A DNA stretch of 64,000 bases from Oscheius tipulae (taxonomy: Eukaryota > Nematoda > Chromadorea > Rhabditida > Rhabditidae). The position numbers and the translations under genes were made by a program. Location: contig JASJZH010000003.1 in the NCBI GenBank assembly GCA_037178975.1, positions 8,556,001-8,620,000 of the forward strand. Reading direction: 5' to 3'. The notes beneath the pieces were generated by a model that did not search any database, was not told the DNA's origin, and saw only the letters and a program-made list of their open reading frames with translations. Numbering within the stretch: position 1 is the first letter of the stretch; each line of letters opens with the position of its first letter. This document shows positions 12,001-23,405 of this stretch, piece by piece.

Positions 12001-14887
12001 GCCGGAGAACCAAATCGTGGGTTTTGGGCAGTGTTATGAGACAGTAGGGACCGAACATTCTGGAGGATTCGGCTTCCGTGTAGGCTACCAGAACCTGAAG
12101 GACAGAAAGTGACAGTGATCCATTATCTCACCTGTCCCCCTTTCGGAAAGATGATCTTCCTCAATATTCCTCCCCTCGGCTTCCGGACAAGAAGATTTCC
12201 TGGCTCGAACTCGACCATGACCTGGCGAACAAAAGTCTCCTCTTGCCACTCGTAGGCTGGCAGCCAGAGCTTGCTCTTCTGAGCATCCTTGTTGTTACTG
12301 GTCCCGGCTAGTGGTAGAGAGTCAAAGGAACTGTCCCATCCGAGAGACTTCCTGCGCTGAACGAGCACAAAACCGACGCCGATCAGTACTGGAATCTTGT
12401 TTTTAGCTCGCAGTAATCGACTTTTTAAACACATGCCAGAGCGGAAATCACCCGCGAAATTCAGTTGAATGGCGCAGTGGCTAAGAGGATAGACTGTTGT
12501 GCACAAGGCCCCAGGTTTTGTTCCCACAATTTTATTTTTTCTCTTCTGTTTGTCTTTTTTCATTCTTTAGTTTTCTGTCATATTCCAAAATTAAGAAATG
12601 ACTTTTTGCCCAAAAGTAAACTGTGACTCACTCAAAGGGATACAGGCCAGTCCAACTAGCGTCAGTACATAGGCCGCTTCACTGCCGGAAAAGTAGCTGT
12701 GCCGCATAAGAGGAACACACTGTTCCAGACCAGTGCTATTCACCTGGAAGGGTTGGGGACAGGGATCACCCTCCTTCCAGAAGAAGACATCCTCCTGCAA
12801 CATGTGCTCTGAGATCTTTGTCGTGTCTCTGATGATGTCTCTCAGGGTGATGCTCCGAATCTGGAGGATTTCCTCCTCGGTGAAGAGTCCATTCAACCGA
12901 TTCTCGAACCAGAATCGGTCAGAGTCACGGAGCCGAAGGAACTGGTCCATGATGATGGCTCGGAACAGTTCTCCAGGACCGTCGTCATCCCCTCCTTCCA
13001 GCATTCCTCCTACGTAGGCGTCCAAAGAGTTGACATCGTTCGAATAGAGCTGGGCCAGACTGTCGAAGAGGGTTTGGTTCTTGGCATAGAAGCCCGGATT
13101 GATCGTCTCCCAGGTTCGTGGAGGGAGACCAAAAGTCCGGCGCATGGCATTGTAGGGCGGGAGACCGTTGTCTCGTGCCCTAAGATGGTCTTTGTTTCTG
13201 TCTCTCAGTCTCTCTGCCTCACCTCATGATGGTCTCACTGACCGCATCAGTTCTCGAGAACTGCATTGGTCCCCAGAGAAAGTCTCTCCAATCCTCGACT
13301 ATTACCGTATCAGCTTTTTCAGCAATTTGAGAAGCCATTCCCAGAATCACCTCATCGACGGAGTATTGCTCAATTATGTCCTGAGCATCCCACCTGAACT
13401 GTAACTGTCACTGCCCCAATGTCACACACCAGTTCTGACACATTCTCATAGCTGGAAAGCTTTCAATATCCGTCCTCCACACACATTCCGTGCCTCTCTG
13501 TCTCAGGAACATTGCAGATGGCATCAGGCTCTGCATAGAACTGAAGGCCGTGGTGAAGGAGCTCGAGACCCCGGGAGGAATCTGTGGCATGTAGCGGGAG
13601 TAAGGTGGTACGGACTCGCCCAGAAGAGTTGGAAGGAAGTCGTAGAGGATGATTTTCTGAATAGATTGATGTCTCTCCGTATCTCTGCCTCTCTGTCTCT
13701 CTGTCTCACTTACTTGAAGCACCGCAATGACCCATCGTCTGGTAGCCTGGAAGACGTCCTCATCACTCCAGTCCGGATGCTCTCTGTGGATTCTGTCAGC
13801 CTGATTGTTGTGCCATCTGTATAGAATCAGACCAAATGACAGGACACCAGGGTTTTCGTTGACTCTCGAGTCTCCGAGTACTGAAACTTTTGCTGTCACT
13901 CTCTTTCCGAACTCACTGTAAAGTCTATCCGAATTTATCAGTCTATGAATCTGTGGTGGTGGGGGGTTGTTTAGAGGCAAATGAGGGCTATTCTTAGGTG
14001 GATATCCCTTGTCCCCTTCCAGAAACCGTCCATTCTTGAAGGATCTCTGTGAGGCGACCCAAGGCTCCTGGGTACTGTAGACAAAAGAGGCATCGATCCA
14101 GGAAGTCTTCTTATTGATCTGTTCCCTCGGCGAGTTCAGTCCACTCCCGGTCGACCTGTCATACTGAGAACGGATGTATGGAATTTTGGTCTTTCCCTCA
14201 CAGAGTGGGTCGAATGACTGTACTTGAACTGTTTACCAATCTAGGAGTCAAAACAACCTTATCACATCTCGGCACAGGAATTTTCATTATCTCCAATGGG
14301 CAGCTGACCTGTGCTGAGCTGACAATTTCGAAACGAACCACTTGACCTAAGGTTTGACTCTTTTTGAATAGAGGAGGGTGGCACTTACTGAAAAAGGCAA
14401 ACATGGTAGTCAAGTTGCGACGATGTGGTCTACCAGCATCACCTGAATAAGCGTATTGGAACTGGGATGGCAGAGACACATAGAGATAGAGATAGAGATA
14501 GAGAGGTAGAGAGACATAGACGCAGAGAGATAAAGAGACAGAAAGACAGACAGAGAGACAGATGTAGGGACATAGAGGCAGAGTGACAGAGAGACATAGA
14601 GACAAAAAGACAGAGAAACAAAGACACAGACAGATAAAGAGACAGAAAGATATTGACCCACCTTGGAAGACCAGATTGGACAGTGCTCTGGCTGACGGAA
14701 GAGATGAGTTGACCATGTAGACTCCATCCTGATAGTTGGCCGGTGTCTCTCTGACCAGACGACTTCCAGTAGATCCCCAGCCAGGATTTGGAAGATTGTT
14801 GAACCAGCCATCGAAGCGTTGGATCTCCTTACTGTACTGACTGGCTCGGACTGCTTCCAATAGGAGCAGAACGGAGAGGAGGAGCAT
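9058..14887 (-). CDS. DUOX: dual oxidase A (DUOX; peroxidase-EF hand-NADPH oxidase)
   Basis: Membrane enzyme using cytosolic NADPH to make H2O2; in nematodes DUOX supports tyrosine cross-linking of cuticle. About 20 exons give roughly 1,490 residues. From the N-terminus: signal peptide (MLLLSVLLLLEAVRASQ, start ATG 14 nt after a CATCTAG acceptor), peroxidase homology domain (FDGWFNNL, NNPPPPQIHRLIN, NPGVLSFGLILYRWHNN, DFLWGPMQFSRTD, RDNGLPPYNAMR), one transmembrane region, a calmodulin-like region with a degenerate first EF hand and a second loop DLEGDGAVDREQ, then gp91phox-type membrane helices, FAD site HAFSIASAP, NADPH sites VGAGIGVTPYAS and FLWVCPSHKS, and C-terminal FSCGP...FESF. Exons: 14887-14662, 14442-14389, 14346-14258, 14217-13916, 13880-13714, 13656-13430, 13393-13223, 13179-12632, 12388-12132, 12094-11979, 11944-11568, 11410-11237, 11193-11067, 11030-10860, 10819-10742, 10697-10451, 10411-10271, 10231-10162, 10124-9447, 9315-9058. 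Next to paralogue DUOX-B. Confidence 0.93.
11468..11532 (+). repeat. tRNA-like fragment in DUOX-A intron
   Basis: An A-box-like TGGCGCAGTGGATAATAAG is followed by a weak B-box-like CGGGATCGGATACC. The first 12 bases are shared with the copy at 12468-12530, in a nearby intron of the same gene and the same orientation. Confidence 0.45.
12468..12530 (+). repeat. tRNA-like fragment in DUOX-A intron
   Basis: An A-box-like TGGCGCAGTGGCTAAGAGG is followed by a B-box-like AGGTTTTGTTCCC. It interrupts the intron at 12389-12631 and is absent from the matching DUOX-B intron, so it entered after the duplication or was lost there. Confidence 0.45.
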
Positions 14888-15369
14888 CAACACAAGAGCA
14901 CCTAGATGTGAGAGAATACGTATGCGTATCAAATTGTGGGAGGAGCAAAAACAAGTAGGTAGATAGTACAGTCAACATTTAGTCATAGTGTGACCCCTGC
15001 CCGGCACAACAAATCCGGAAGCAAACAACAAGCCGACAACCTAGAGAGGAGGGACAAGGCGGTACCTCAATGACAACTTTGTTTGCTCTAAATTCCACGA
15101 TCCAATCACTCCTGTTTACACCGAATTCCATAAGAGCCAATCACTCCTACGCTTTCTAGAATAGAGATAGAGAGACAGAGAGTCAGAGAGGCAGAGTGAC
15201 AAAGAGACAGAGAGACACAGAAACAGAGAGAGGCAGAGAGAAAAACGGGACTGTCACTGTTCACTGTCCTTATCAAAGAGAAGACAAGAGTTAGATCTAT
15301 TCATTTCATCACAAATATAGAAAGCTCTTCGAATTCTTATACGCCGTAGAAATTGGAAGGGTTTGGTTA
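14888..15369. other. spacer between DUOX-A and DUOX-B
   Basis: This 482-bp stretch carries the DUOX-B 3' UTR and the DUOX-A 5' region. It contains a (GAGACA)-rich tract at 15168-15240 and no coding signal. The CATCTAG acceptor at about 14901 would serve as the 5'-most splice or trans-splice site of DUOX-A. Confidence 0.4.
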
Positions 15370-18300
15370 TTAGAAGGTCTCGAAGCGATGTTGAAGGGAC
15401 GGGGCGTTCCTGGCCCGGTTGGCTCTCGAACAGGCACTACCGATTTGTTCATTGACGGCAGCCGGGCCACAGCTGAAGACACCGACATCGGATACTTCAC
15501 TGTGCCGGTTCTGGATGAACTTGAAGAATGCGTCAAAGTTGGGACGGCCGAAATGATTGTGTGCCCGAAGACCCGTGAACATGGACACGCCGGCGTGGTC
15601 ACCACGGAAGTGCTTCTCGCAAATGTACTGAAAGTAGATGAATAATCTCCTTGTCTCTCTATCTCTCAGTCTCTCTGCCTCTTTGTATCTCTGTCTCTCA
15701 ATGAACAAATCGGTAGTGCTTCTTTCTGTCTCCCTATCCCCAACTCACCAACATGGTAGTCCTCAGATCGTATTTGTGGAAGAACTGAGTGACAAAGATG
15801 TGAGTCTCCAACAGAGGCTCTCCCTCCTCACCCTCTATGTCCTTCAGCACATCCACGAACCATTCGTAGCTCTTATGGGACGGACAGACCCAAAGGAAGT
15901 AGACCTTCTTGCACTTGACATTGTGATGTCTCCCTGACCGAATTTCCAGAACCAAGTCTGTCAATGTCGAGGCATAGGGAGTGACTCCAATTCCGGCTCC
16001 GACCAGCACAGCCACGTCGTAGCTCCTCCATTCCTGGTTTCCGTCCCCGTAGGGACCTTGGAGATGTATCAGAGGGTAGGGGGACTGGGTAGCTTGGGCC
16101 TTCAGGATCTCACTTCGCAGTTTCCAAGTCCAGGGCCCGACTGCCTTGATGTAGAGCTCCATTGTCGGCACCTGAGGGGCCGAGGCGATCGAGAAGGCGT
16201 GTTGTTCATTGAACTGGACGGAGAAAGCTGGCGAAGAGACCCGCACCCACTGCCCGGAACGAAATGTGAAAGAAGCCGGCCGCTTGAATTGTATGTAAAT
16301 GATGTCCGAGGGCAGAATCTTGGCGTTGTAGATTTGGAGGGACTTGTACTGTTGGCGCATTCCCATAAGACGGTCGATGACAAAGACCAGGAAGGGGCCG
16401 ATTACGTAGTAGAGGAACTTGGGGGACTGAAAGAATTTTGATTTGGCTGAGAGACTGATAGACAGATAGACAGAGAGACAGAAAGACAGATAACTTACAT
16501 CAAGTAGTTTCGGCAATCCATGGAAGACTGCCAATGCATAGAAGGCATAGTTGAGAAGGTGGGTCAGTCTGAAGGCATGGTATGCCCTCTTGATGAAGCA
16601 CGGGATGGCAAAAACGTAGATGATGCTCATCACGGCCACGAGACAGATTCCTGTCAGACCTGTGATTGTCTCAAAGAACCAGAAGCTGATAGATGGTAAG
16701 AAGTTAGTTCTGAAAAGAGATGATTACCCAAACTAATATTCACCTCACCCAAAGACGGCTTCCTGGAAGAGACAGTGCAGTCCTTCTTGGGATTGCGTAG
16801 CTACATGGTAGAAGTTGACACAGTGACCGACAGTGTGAAGCAGAGCCCAGAAAAGGGCAAAGATGGCCACAATCTTGTGAAAAGCTATGGCAGAGTCGAA
16901 AGGGATGTACTCTCCGATTGGCCATTCTCTTATGAGGGTGATCACATTTCGACAGATGGTCAGCAGGATAAGTGCCATGCAGAAAGAGAGAGCTCCTGAA
17001 CTTATACCATCTCTCTGTCTCCCTATCTCTCTATCTCTCTGTCTCTTTGCCACTCTGTCACTGCTGCTTCTCTGTCTCTGTTCCTCTGTATGTCTCTCTG
17101 TCTGTTACAGTAACGTCTTTGGGAAAACTCATGTTTCTCTTCCAGATTAGCTCCAAAAGCAACAAAACTTTTGTGTACAAACAGCAACAGCATCGCAAAC
17201 TTTTACTATAGGAAATCGAAAAGGCCAGGAAGTCACTCAAACAAACTGTACGGTAGTAAATTGCAACGTTCTCTACTGTCTCCTCTCTCTTTGGTGTTCC
17301 CACGGGATCCTCTTGCACTACAAAATCTGCATCACTAATCCTGAACAACTACTCTCCTCGAATCTTCTAGTTCTACGTTCATCTGATGTCCCCGGATACT
17401 CGACTGCTGTCTCAGTCTCTCTGTCTCTTTGCCTCTCTTTGTTTGCTGTTTCTCTGTCACTCACCAGCTGCTCCTCTTGTGATAGCAATCCCGACGCCCA
17501 TGACCCTTCGAAGATCTCGATGTTCTGTCTCGAATCGGTAGTCTAAATAGTTTTTATGTACTCTCCTCCAATTTTGAACCTACGCCAGAATCGTTCTGTG
17601 AAGATGTAGGCATTGATAGAGACGAAGATAAACAGTATGGCAATGTGCTGTCGATAGGTTTCGAGGAAGGCTGCTATCCGGGAGAAGATTCCGAGAGGCA
17701 GGAGGCAGGAAGCTGAAGTTGGGGGCAGGGCGAAGGAATTCAGTGACAGGGAACTGGAAAGTACCATTAAAGAGAGAGAGAGAGAGACAGTGCTTATGAC
17801 AGTGACAGTGACAGCGACTCACTCTGAATCCACACTGATCTTCAGCCTCTGTCCTTTGATGTCCATTCCCAATGGCTGTCTACTGTCAATCTGTGAGAAG
17901 ACAGCTTCTAGATCCTCCAATCTCAGAGACTCCGAGGTGGGGTCGATTCCAGATCTGTACAGAATTCTATCCACCAGATCATTCTGCTGGTCCTCGTCTA
18001 TGGTCACACCGGCCACCTTGTTCAGTGAACGGACGAAGTCCGCAAACTCCTTCCGGTTCACGTCACCGTTGCCGTCAATATCACACATGGCAAACAGCAG
18101 CTTGAACTTTTCCTTAGGGTTGGCTGAAAATAGAAAACTGTCTCTGTATCTCTGTCTCTCTGTATAGCTGTCTCTCTCGGTCTCTCTGATTCCCTGACCT
18201 TCTCTTTCCGTGTCTCTGGCTCCCTGACTCTCTGTCTCTCTGTCCCACTCACCATTGGCAAACTCCTTCAGAACGGTCAGGAAATCAGCAAAGGACAGCT

Positions 18301-21300
18301 CCTCTCTTCCCTGTTTGTTGCAAACAGCGAACATTCGTCTCACGAACAGATCATCCTCCTTCATGCCCATAGCCAAAGCCAGTTCGTGCCTAGTGATCGT
18401 CTCTTGTAAAACTTCTCCTTCTTCAGCAGTCGGAGAACTGGTATTGCTCATCTCGGGCACATTGAAGACTCTGGCGTAGGCTTCTCGGAAGAAGTGGTCC
18501 AGACGGGTCTGACGTCTTCCCTTGGTCTCTGCCCTGTCCAGAATCTGTTGATTGGTCTCGGCTGTCACTTTGACTGTGCCATTGATAGCGTTCATGGTCT
18601 CTGTCATATGGGCGAGGAAGACTGTGAGGTGACGATCCGAAGGTAGTCGAAGAACTAGATCGTGGGTCTTGGGAAGAGTTATGAGACAGTAGGGTCCGAA
18701 CATTTTGGAGCTGCCTGGGATTGTGTGGGAGATGAGGACCTATAAGACAGGGGGTGTCACTGGCATTGTCACTATCACTGTCACTCTGTCTTTGGTAGCC
18801 CTACCTCACAATTCTTGGTGAAGATGACTTTCCGTAGCATTCCACCTCTTGGCTTTCGGACAAGAAGACACCCAGGTTCGAATTCGATGATTATTTGACG
18901 GACGAAGGTCTCTTCAAGCCATTCAAAAGCTGAAAACGGATATTGAGTTAGAGAGACCCGCCATAGAGAGAGGAAAAACAGGGAGACAGAGACAGAGAGA
19001 CCCACCATTCATTCTCATTTTGTCCTGTTTCTCATCAGGATTCGCCTTTGGGTCCAGTAGAGTATAGTTGTCAAAGGCACTGTCCCATCCCAGAGCTCTT
19101 CTTCTCTGACAGAGCATGTATCCAATCCCGGCACAGACTGAAAGAGTAACAGTGACAGTAACAGAGACAGGAACTCACTCAAAGGAATGCAAGCGAGCCC
19201 AATCAGAGTGAAGATGTAGGTGACTTCATTCCCAGTAAAATGATCGAACCGCATAAAAGGTACGCACTTTTCCAAGCCGGTCGTGTTTACCTGGAAGGGT
19301 TGGGGACAGGGATCACCCTCCTTCCAGAAGAAGACATCCTTCTGCAACATGTGCTCCGAGATCTCTGTCGTGTCTCTAATGATGTCTCTCAGGGTGATGT
19401 TCCGAATCTGGAGAATTTCCTCCTCGGTGAAGAGTCCATTCAACCGATTCTCGAACCAGAATCGGTCAGAGTCACGGAGCCGAAGGAACTGGTCACTGAT
19501 GATGGCTCGAAACAGTTCTCCAGGACCGTCGTCATCCCCTCCTTCCAGCATTCCTCCTACGTAGGCGTCCAAAGAGTTGACATCGTTCGAATAGAGCTGG
19601 GCCAGACTGTCGAAGAGGGTTTGGTTCTTGGCATAGAAGCCCGGATTGATCGTCTCCCAGGTTCGTGGAGGAAGACCAAAAGTCCGACGCATGGCATTGT
19701 AGGGCGGGAGACCGTTGTCTCGACCTCTGGAATGGAACTGTTGGGACAGAGAGACAGGGAAACATAGAGATAAAGAGACAGTGAAACAGATATAAACTCA
19801 CCGCATAATGGAAGAACTGCATACGTCCAGACGAGTGAAGTGCATCGGGCCGAAGATGAAGTCTGAAGATAAATTCATGAACTATCTCTGTCGTTATCGC
19901 TGTCCCCGTAACTTTATCAGATACTGTAGAGTGAAGAGCTGACTGTGAACCAGGTGCAGGTAGGAGACAGTCAGTCAGTCAAGTTATGCTCATGGATCCA
20001 AGAGGCAGAAACTCGGTACTGCTACTGTTAGTCGTTCGTAGTCTCTACCCTACTCTGACTCTCGTTCGTCTACCGTAATCAGGAACTACGATAAATGCTT
20101 CAACTTTCAACAGAACTTCGACAATTTGCATAAAAAAAGCCTTTGGACTCCTAGAGTGATACTTGAACTGCTATGGGAGGTGAAGGATCGCTGCTACTAA
20201 ACCAGGAGAGAAACTAACGCCAGCGGGAATGGGACTGGATGGTATGCTCTATGTTAGTGTCTCTGTCTCATTGTTCTTACCTCTCAAATCCTCCACCACG
20301 ACATTATCATCTGCCTCCGCCAGCTGCGACGCCATTCCCAGTATGATCTCATCCACACTGTATTCTCCAACGATATCTTGAGCGTTCCACCAGTTCTGAC
20401 ATAGTCTCAGAGCTGGGAAGCCGCCGACTTCAGATCGGAACTGACACGTTTCACCTCTCTTCCTCAACAACATTGCCGGGGGAACAATGCTGTGAGGAAA
20501 GCGAAAGGCTGCCGCTGCGAAGGCATGGGAAATTCCTGGAGGGACGTGGGGCATGTACTTGGTGTAGGCTGGAATGACTTCCGGATCGCCGAGGAGAGCT
20601 GGGACGAAGTCATAAAGGATGATCTTCTGGAAAGGAGTCAATTTCGAGAAGGTGACAGAGAGACAGAGGGGCAGAGACAGTAGAACTCTAACCTGTAAAG
20701 CAGCCACGACCCATCGTCTGGCAGCCTGGAAGACATCCTCATCGCTCCAATCCGGATGGTTTCTCTGGATTCTGTCAGCTTGCTTGTTGTGCCAACGGTA
20801 GAGGATGAGACCGAAAGAGAGAAGTCCGGGATTCTCGTTGACTCTGGAGTCTCCGAGGACTGAAAAGTGTCTCTTACTCTCTCTGTCATTGTCTCCCCGT
20901 CTCTGTGTCTCTCTTTCTTTTTATCTCTCTGCCTCTCTGTCTCTATGTCTATCTGTCTATTTCTGTCTCACTGTTTCTCTATCACTGTCTCTCCGAACTC
21001 ACTGTAAAGTCTATCCGGATTCATCAGTCTATGAATCTGTGGTGGTGGAGGGTTGTTTAGAGGCAAATGAGGGTTATTCTTAGGTGGATACCCCTTGTCC
21101 CCCTCCAGAAACCGTCCATTCTTGAAGGATCTCTGTGAGGCGACCCAAGGCTCCTGGGTACTGTAGACAAAAGAGGCATCGATCCAGGACGTTCTATCAT
21201 TGACCTGCTCTCTCGGCGAATTCAGTCCATGCCCGGTCTGCTTGTCGTACTTGGCCCTGGTGAACGGAATCTCCGTCTTTCCTTCACAATGCCGATCGAA

Positions 21301-21853
21301 TACCTAAACTTTTATTTGTTTAGGTTGGTTTCTAACCACCATACCGAGTCACATTTGGGCACTGGGATTTTAAGAATCTCCAAGGGGCAGCCGATTTGGG
21401 TAGATGCCATTATCTCATAGGCTACTACTTGACCTGAAAGAAGAGATTTGACAGAGAGACAGAGAGTGAGACTCACTAAAAAAAGCGCACATGGTGGTCA
21501 TGTTGCGACGGTTTGGCTTCCCGGATGGCCCTAAAAATGGTAGTGAACAATGCTAAAATCCATAGCATACCTTGAAAAACGAGATCAGATATGGCTCTGG
21601 CTGACGGGAGGGACAGGTTTACCATGTAGACTCCGTCCTGGTAGTGAGAGGGAGCATCTCGGTGAAGTCTGCTTCCTGGAAACTTGTTTTGACTGACATA
21701 GATTGAAGGGACATTGACAGTGACCAATGACCTACCAGCAGATCCCCAGTCCGGATTGGCTAGATTGTTATACCAGCCATCGTACCTTTGGAACTCGGTC
21801 GTCCGTTGCAGGCCGACTGTCTGCCCGAGGAAGAGCAGCAGCGGCCACAACAT
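15370..21853 (-). CDS. DUOX: dual oxidase B (DUOX; peroxidase-EF hand-NADPH oxidase)
   Basis: Paralogue of DUOX-A with the same domain order and about 1,491 residues in 19 exons. Start: signal peptide MLWPLLLFLGQTVG, ATG about 20 nt after a TTTTCAG acceptor. Peroxidase homology domain includes FQRYDGWYNNL, GDKGYPPKN, NPGLLSFGLILYRWHNK and RGRDNGLPPYNAMR. The second EF-hand loop is canonical (DIDGNGDVNRKE). C-terminal oxidase motifs match DUOX-A (HAFSIASAP, VGAGIGVTPYAS, FLWVCPSHKS, FSCGP). Exons: 21853-21736, 21675-21571, 21530-21477, 21433-21345, 21303-21003, 20859-20693, 20626-20281, 19862-19802, 19726-19179, 19137-19006, 18929-18805, 18739-18253, 18123-17823, 17753-17584, 17542-17465, 16995-16749, 16709-16499, 16426-15749, 15627-15370. 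Several introns differ from A: B lacks three A introns but has two of its own. Long stretches are almost identical to A, others are diverged. Introns are rich in CTCTGT repeats. Confidence 0.93.
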
Positions 21854-22072
21854 TGGTGGCGTTATGGTAGTTTTGCTGAAAATAGAGACTGGTTTAGGTT
21901 GGAGGTAGCGAGCAAAGCCAAACTACAAATAAGAGCGCGTGGATTTGACACCATTATTTGTGCTCACGGAGGAGATGGCAGTGTCAAATTGTTGAACTTT
22001 GAATTCTGCTGCCAGGTTTGAGAAAATAGATATCTACCCACAAGGAAAACAATACGGAGGTGGGAGGCTTAG

Positions 22073-22311
22073 TCTCTGTCTCTGTCTCTGTCTCTGTCTC
22101 TGTCTCTGTCTCTGTCTCTGTCTCTGTCTCTGTCTCTGTCTCTGTCTCTGTCTCTGTCTCTGTCTCTGTCTCTGTCTCTGTCTCTGTCTCTGTCTCTGTC
22201 TCTGTCTCTGTCTCTGTCTCTGTCTCTGTCTCTGTCTCTGTCTCTGTCTCTGTCTCTGTCTCTGTCTCTGTCTCTGTCTCTGTCTCTGTCTCTGTCTCTG
22301 TCTCTGTCTCT
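22073..22311. repeat. pure (CTCTGT)n hexanucleotide array
   Basis: About 40 uninterrupted copies of the hexamer, with no sequence change that I can see across 239 bp. It lies about 220 bp upstream of the DUOX-B start. The long open frames on both strands here are artefacts of the hexamer (poly Leu-Cys, Ser-Val or Thr-Glu). Confidence 0.97.
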
Positions 22312-22759
22312 ATTTTTCTAGCTTGTGGCAATCGGTAGAAACCGGCAAAAAGTGACAATGAGAACTGATCTATGAGACGTCGCGTCTTCGAACAATGAAA
22401 TTACTCACAGCCTCACACAAATACTGATCGGAAAGGAGAAGAAAGAATGATCAGAAGGAGCTACATGAAAAATGGCCTCTTTCGTGGAAGAGATCTTGAC
22501 CACCGGCAAACACATAAAAACTGTCTGATCTAGGAGGCTGCAGTAGCAGCCTCGCCTATGGAACCAATATTTGTCTTCTGACTTTTTTTCGGGAGGGTGG
22601 TGGGGGAAAAATAGTTCCTCTAACCTTTGAGAAGTATTCAAGCGATGAGTTTCTAGTGTGAACAGCCTCAGTGTTCCATCAATCAAGCCGTCTACCTCAG
22701 TCCAAATAAGGTTTTAGGATCTAAAATGGTTCTAAACGTAAATTCGACGCGAACCTCTC

Positions 22760-23405
22760 GAATTTTTCGCTATTTTAGCCTATTTGCGACCCATTTTTGT
22801 TGTTTTGTTTTGACCTAAAAATTAAATTCCGTGACCAAGAATACCTACATGGCATCAAGTTTAGAAGAAAAACTGCGAGATATACGTCGCAAAATCTTGA
22901 AACATGAAAAGTGAAGCTCAGCTTCTGTTTTGATTTCCACGTTTTTTTCTTCTCTAAATTTGCTGTCAAGTAAGTTTGCACATGCTTAGAATTCGATTAC
23001 GCCATCAGAATCTTGAACAAGTATGTGAAAAATGGTGAAAATTCCAAAATTTGGAGATTTCCAAAGACCGAGCGGCGTGTATTCAGATTCAGGTGTCGCT
23101 CTTCGTTGGAAACAGACTACATACTACACATACCCCTAACACATATCCGAAATCGGTAGGGGTAGTCTGACCCTTCCTTCGTCAGAGGCTCTACGCAGAC
23201 TCTGTTATCTTGACAGGACCTGGCTTGTCAAGTTGGACTCGAGACGATGGACTCCTCAAACCTAGAAGTACAGGCATCAAGAGGTCTTACAAGAGGATGT
23301 TGCCAGGTCAAGCTGAAGTTTGGTAATCAGTACGGTGTCATTCGATAGCCCAAAACATCAGGATTAAGGGGAAATATCTCTAAATTTGCTCAACTCCTCC
23401 CTGGG
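22760..23405 (+). repeat. dispersed repeat, copy 1 (related to 32.2-32.9 kb)
   Basis: Bases 22760-23120 match 32510-32885 in order ('TTTTTCGCTATTTT', 'AAATTTGYTGTCAARTARGTTT', 'TAGAATTCGRTTAC', 'CAAAATTTGGA', 'ATTCAGGTKTCGCT'). Bases 23310-23405 resemble the arm at 32200-32300 ('GGTGYCATTCGATAGC', 'CTCAACTCCTCCCTGG'). It is non-coding and old, with many substitutions. Confidence 0.6.

Noticed and set aside
22073-22311. CRISPR array
   Set aside because: The array is a simple hexamer without spacers, in a eukaryotic genome.
21984-22358. Long open frames on both strands over the hexamer array
   Set aside because: They are created by the 6-bp repeat, which has no stop codon in five frames; the predicted two-residue polymers have no start context or splicing.
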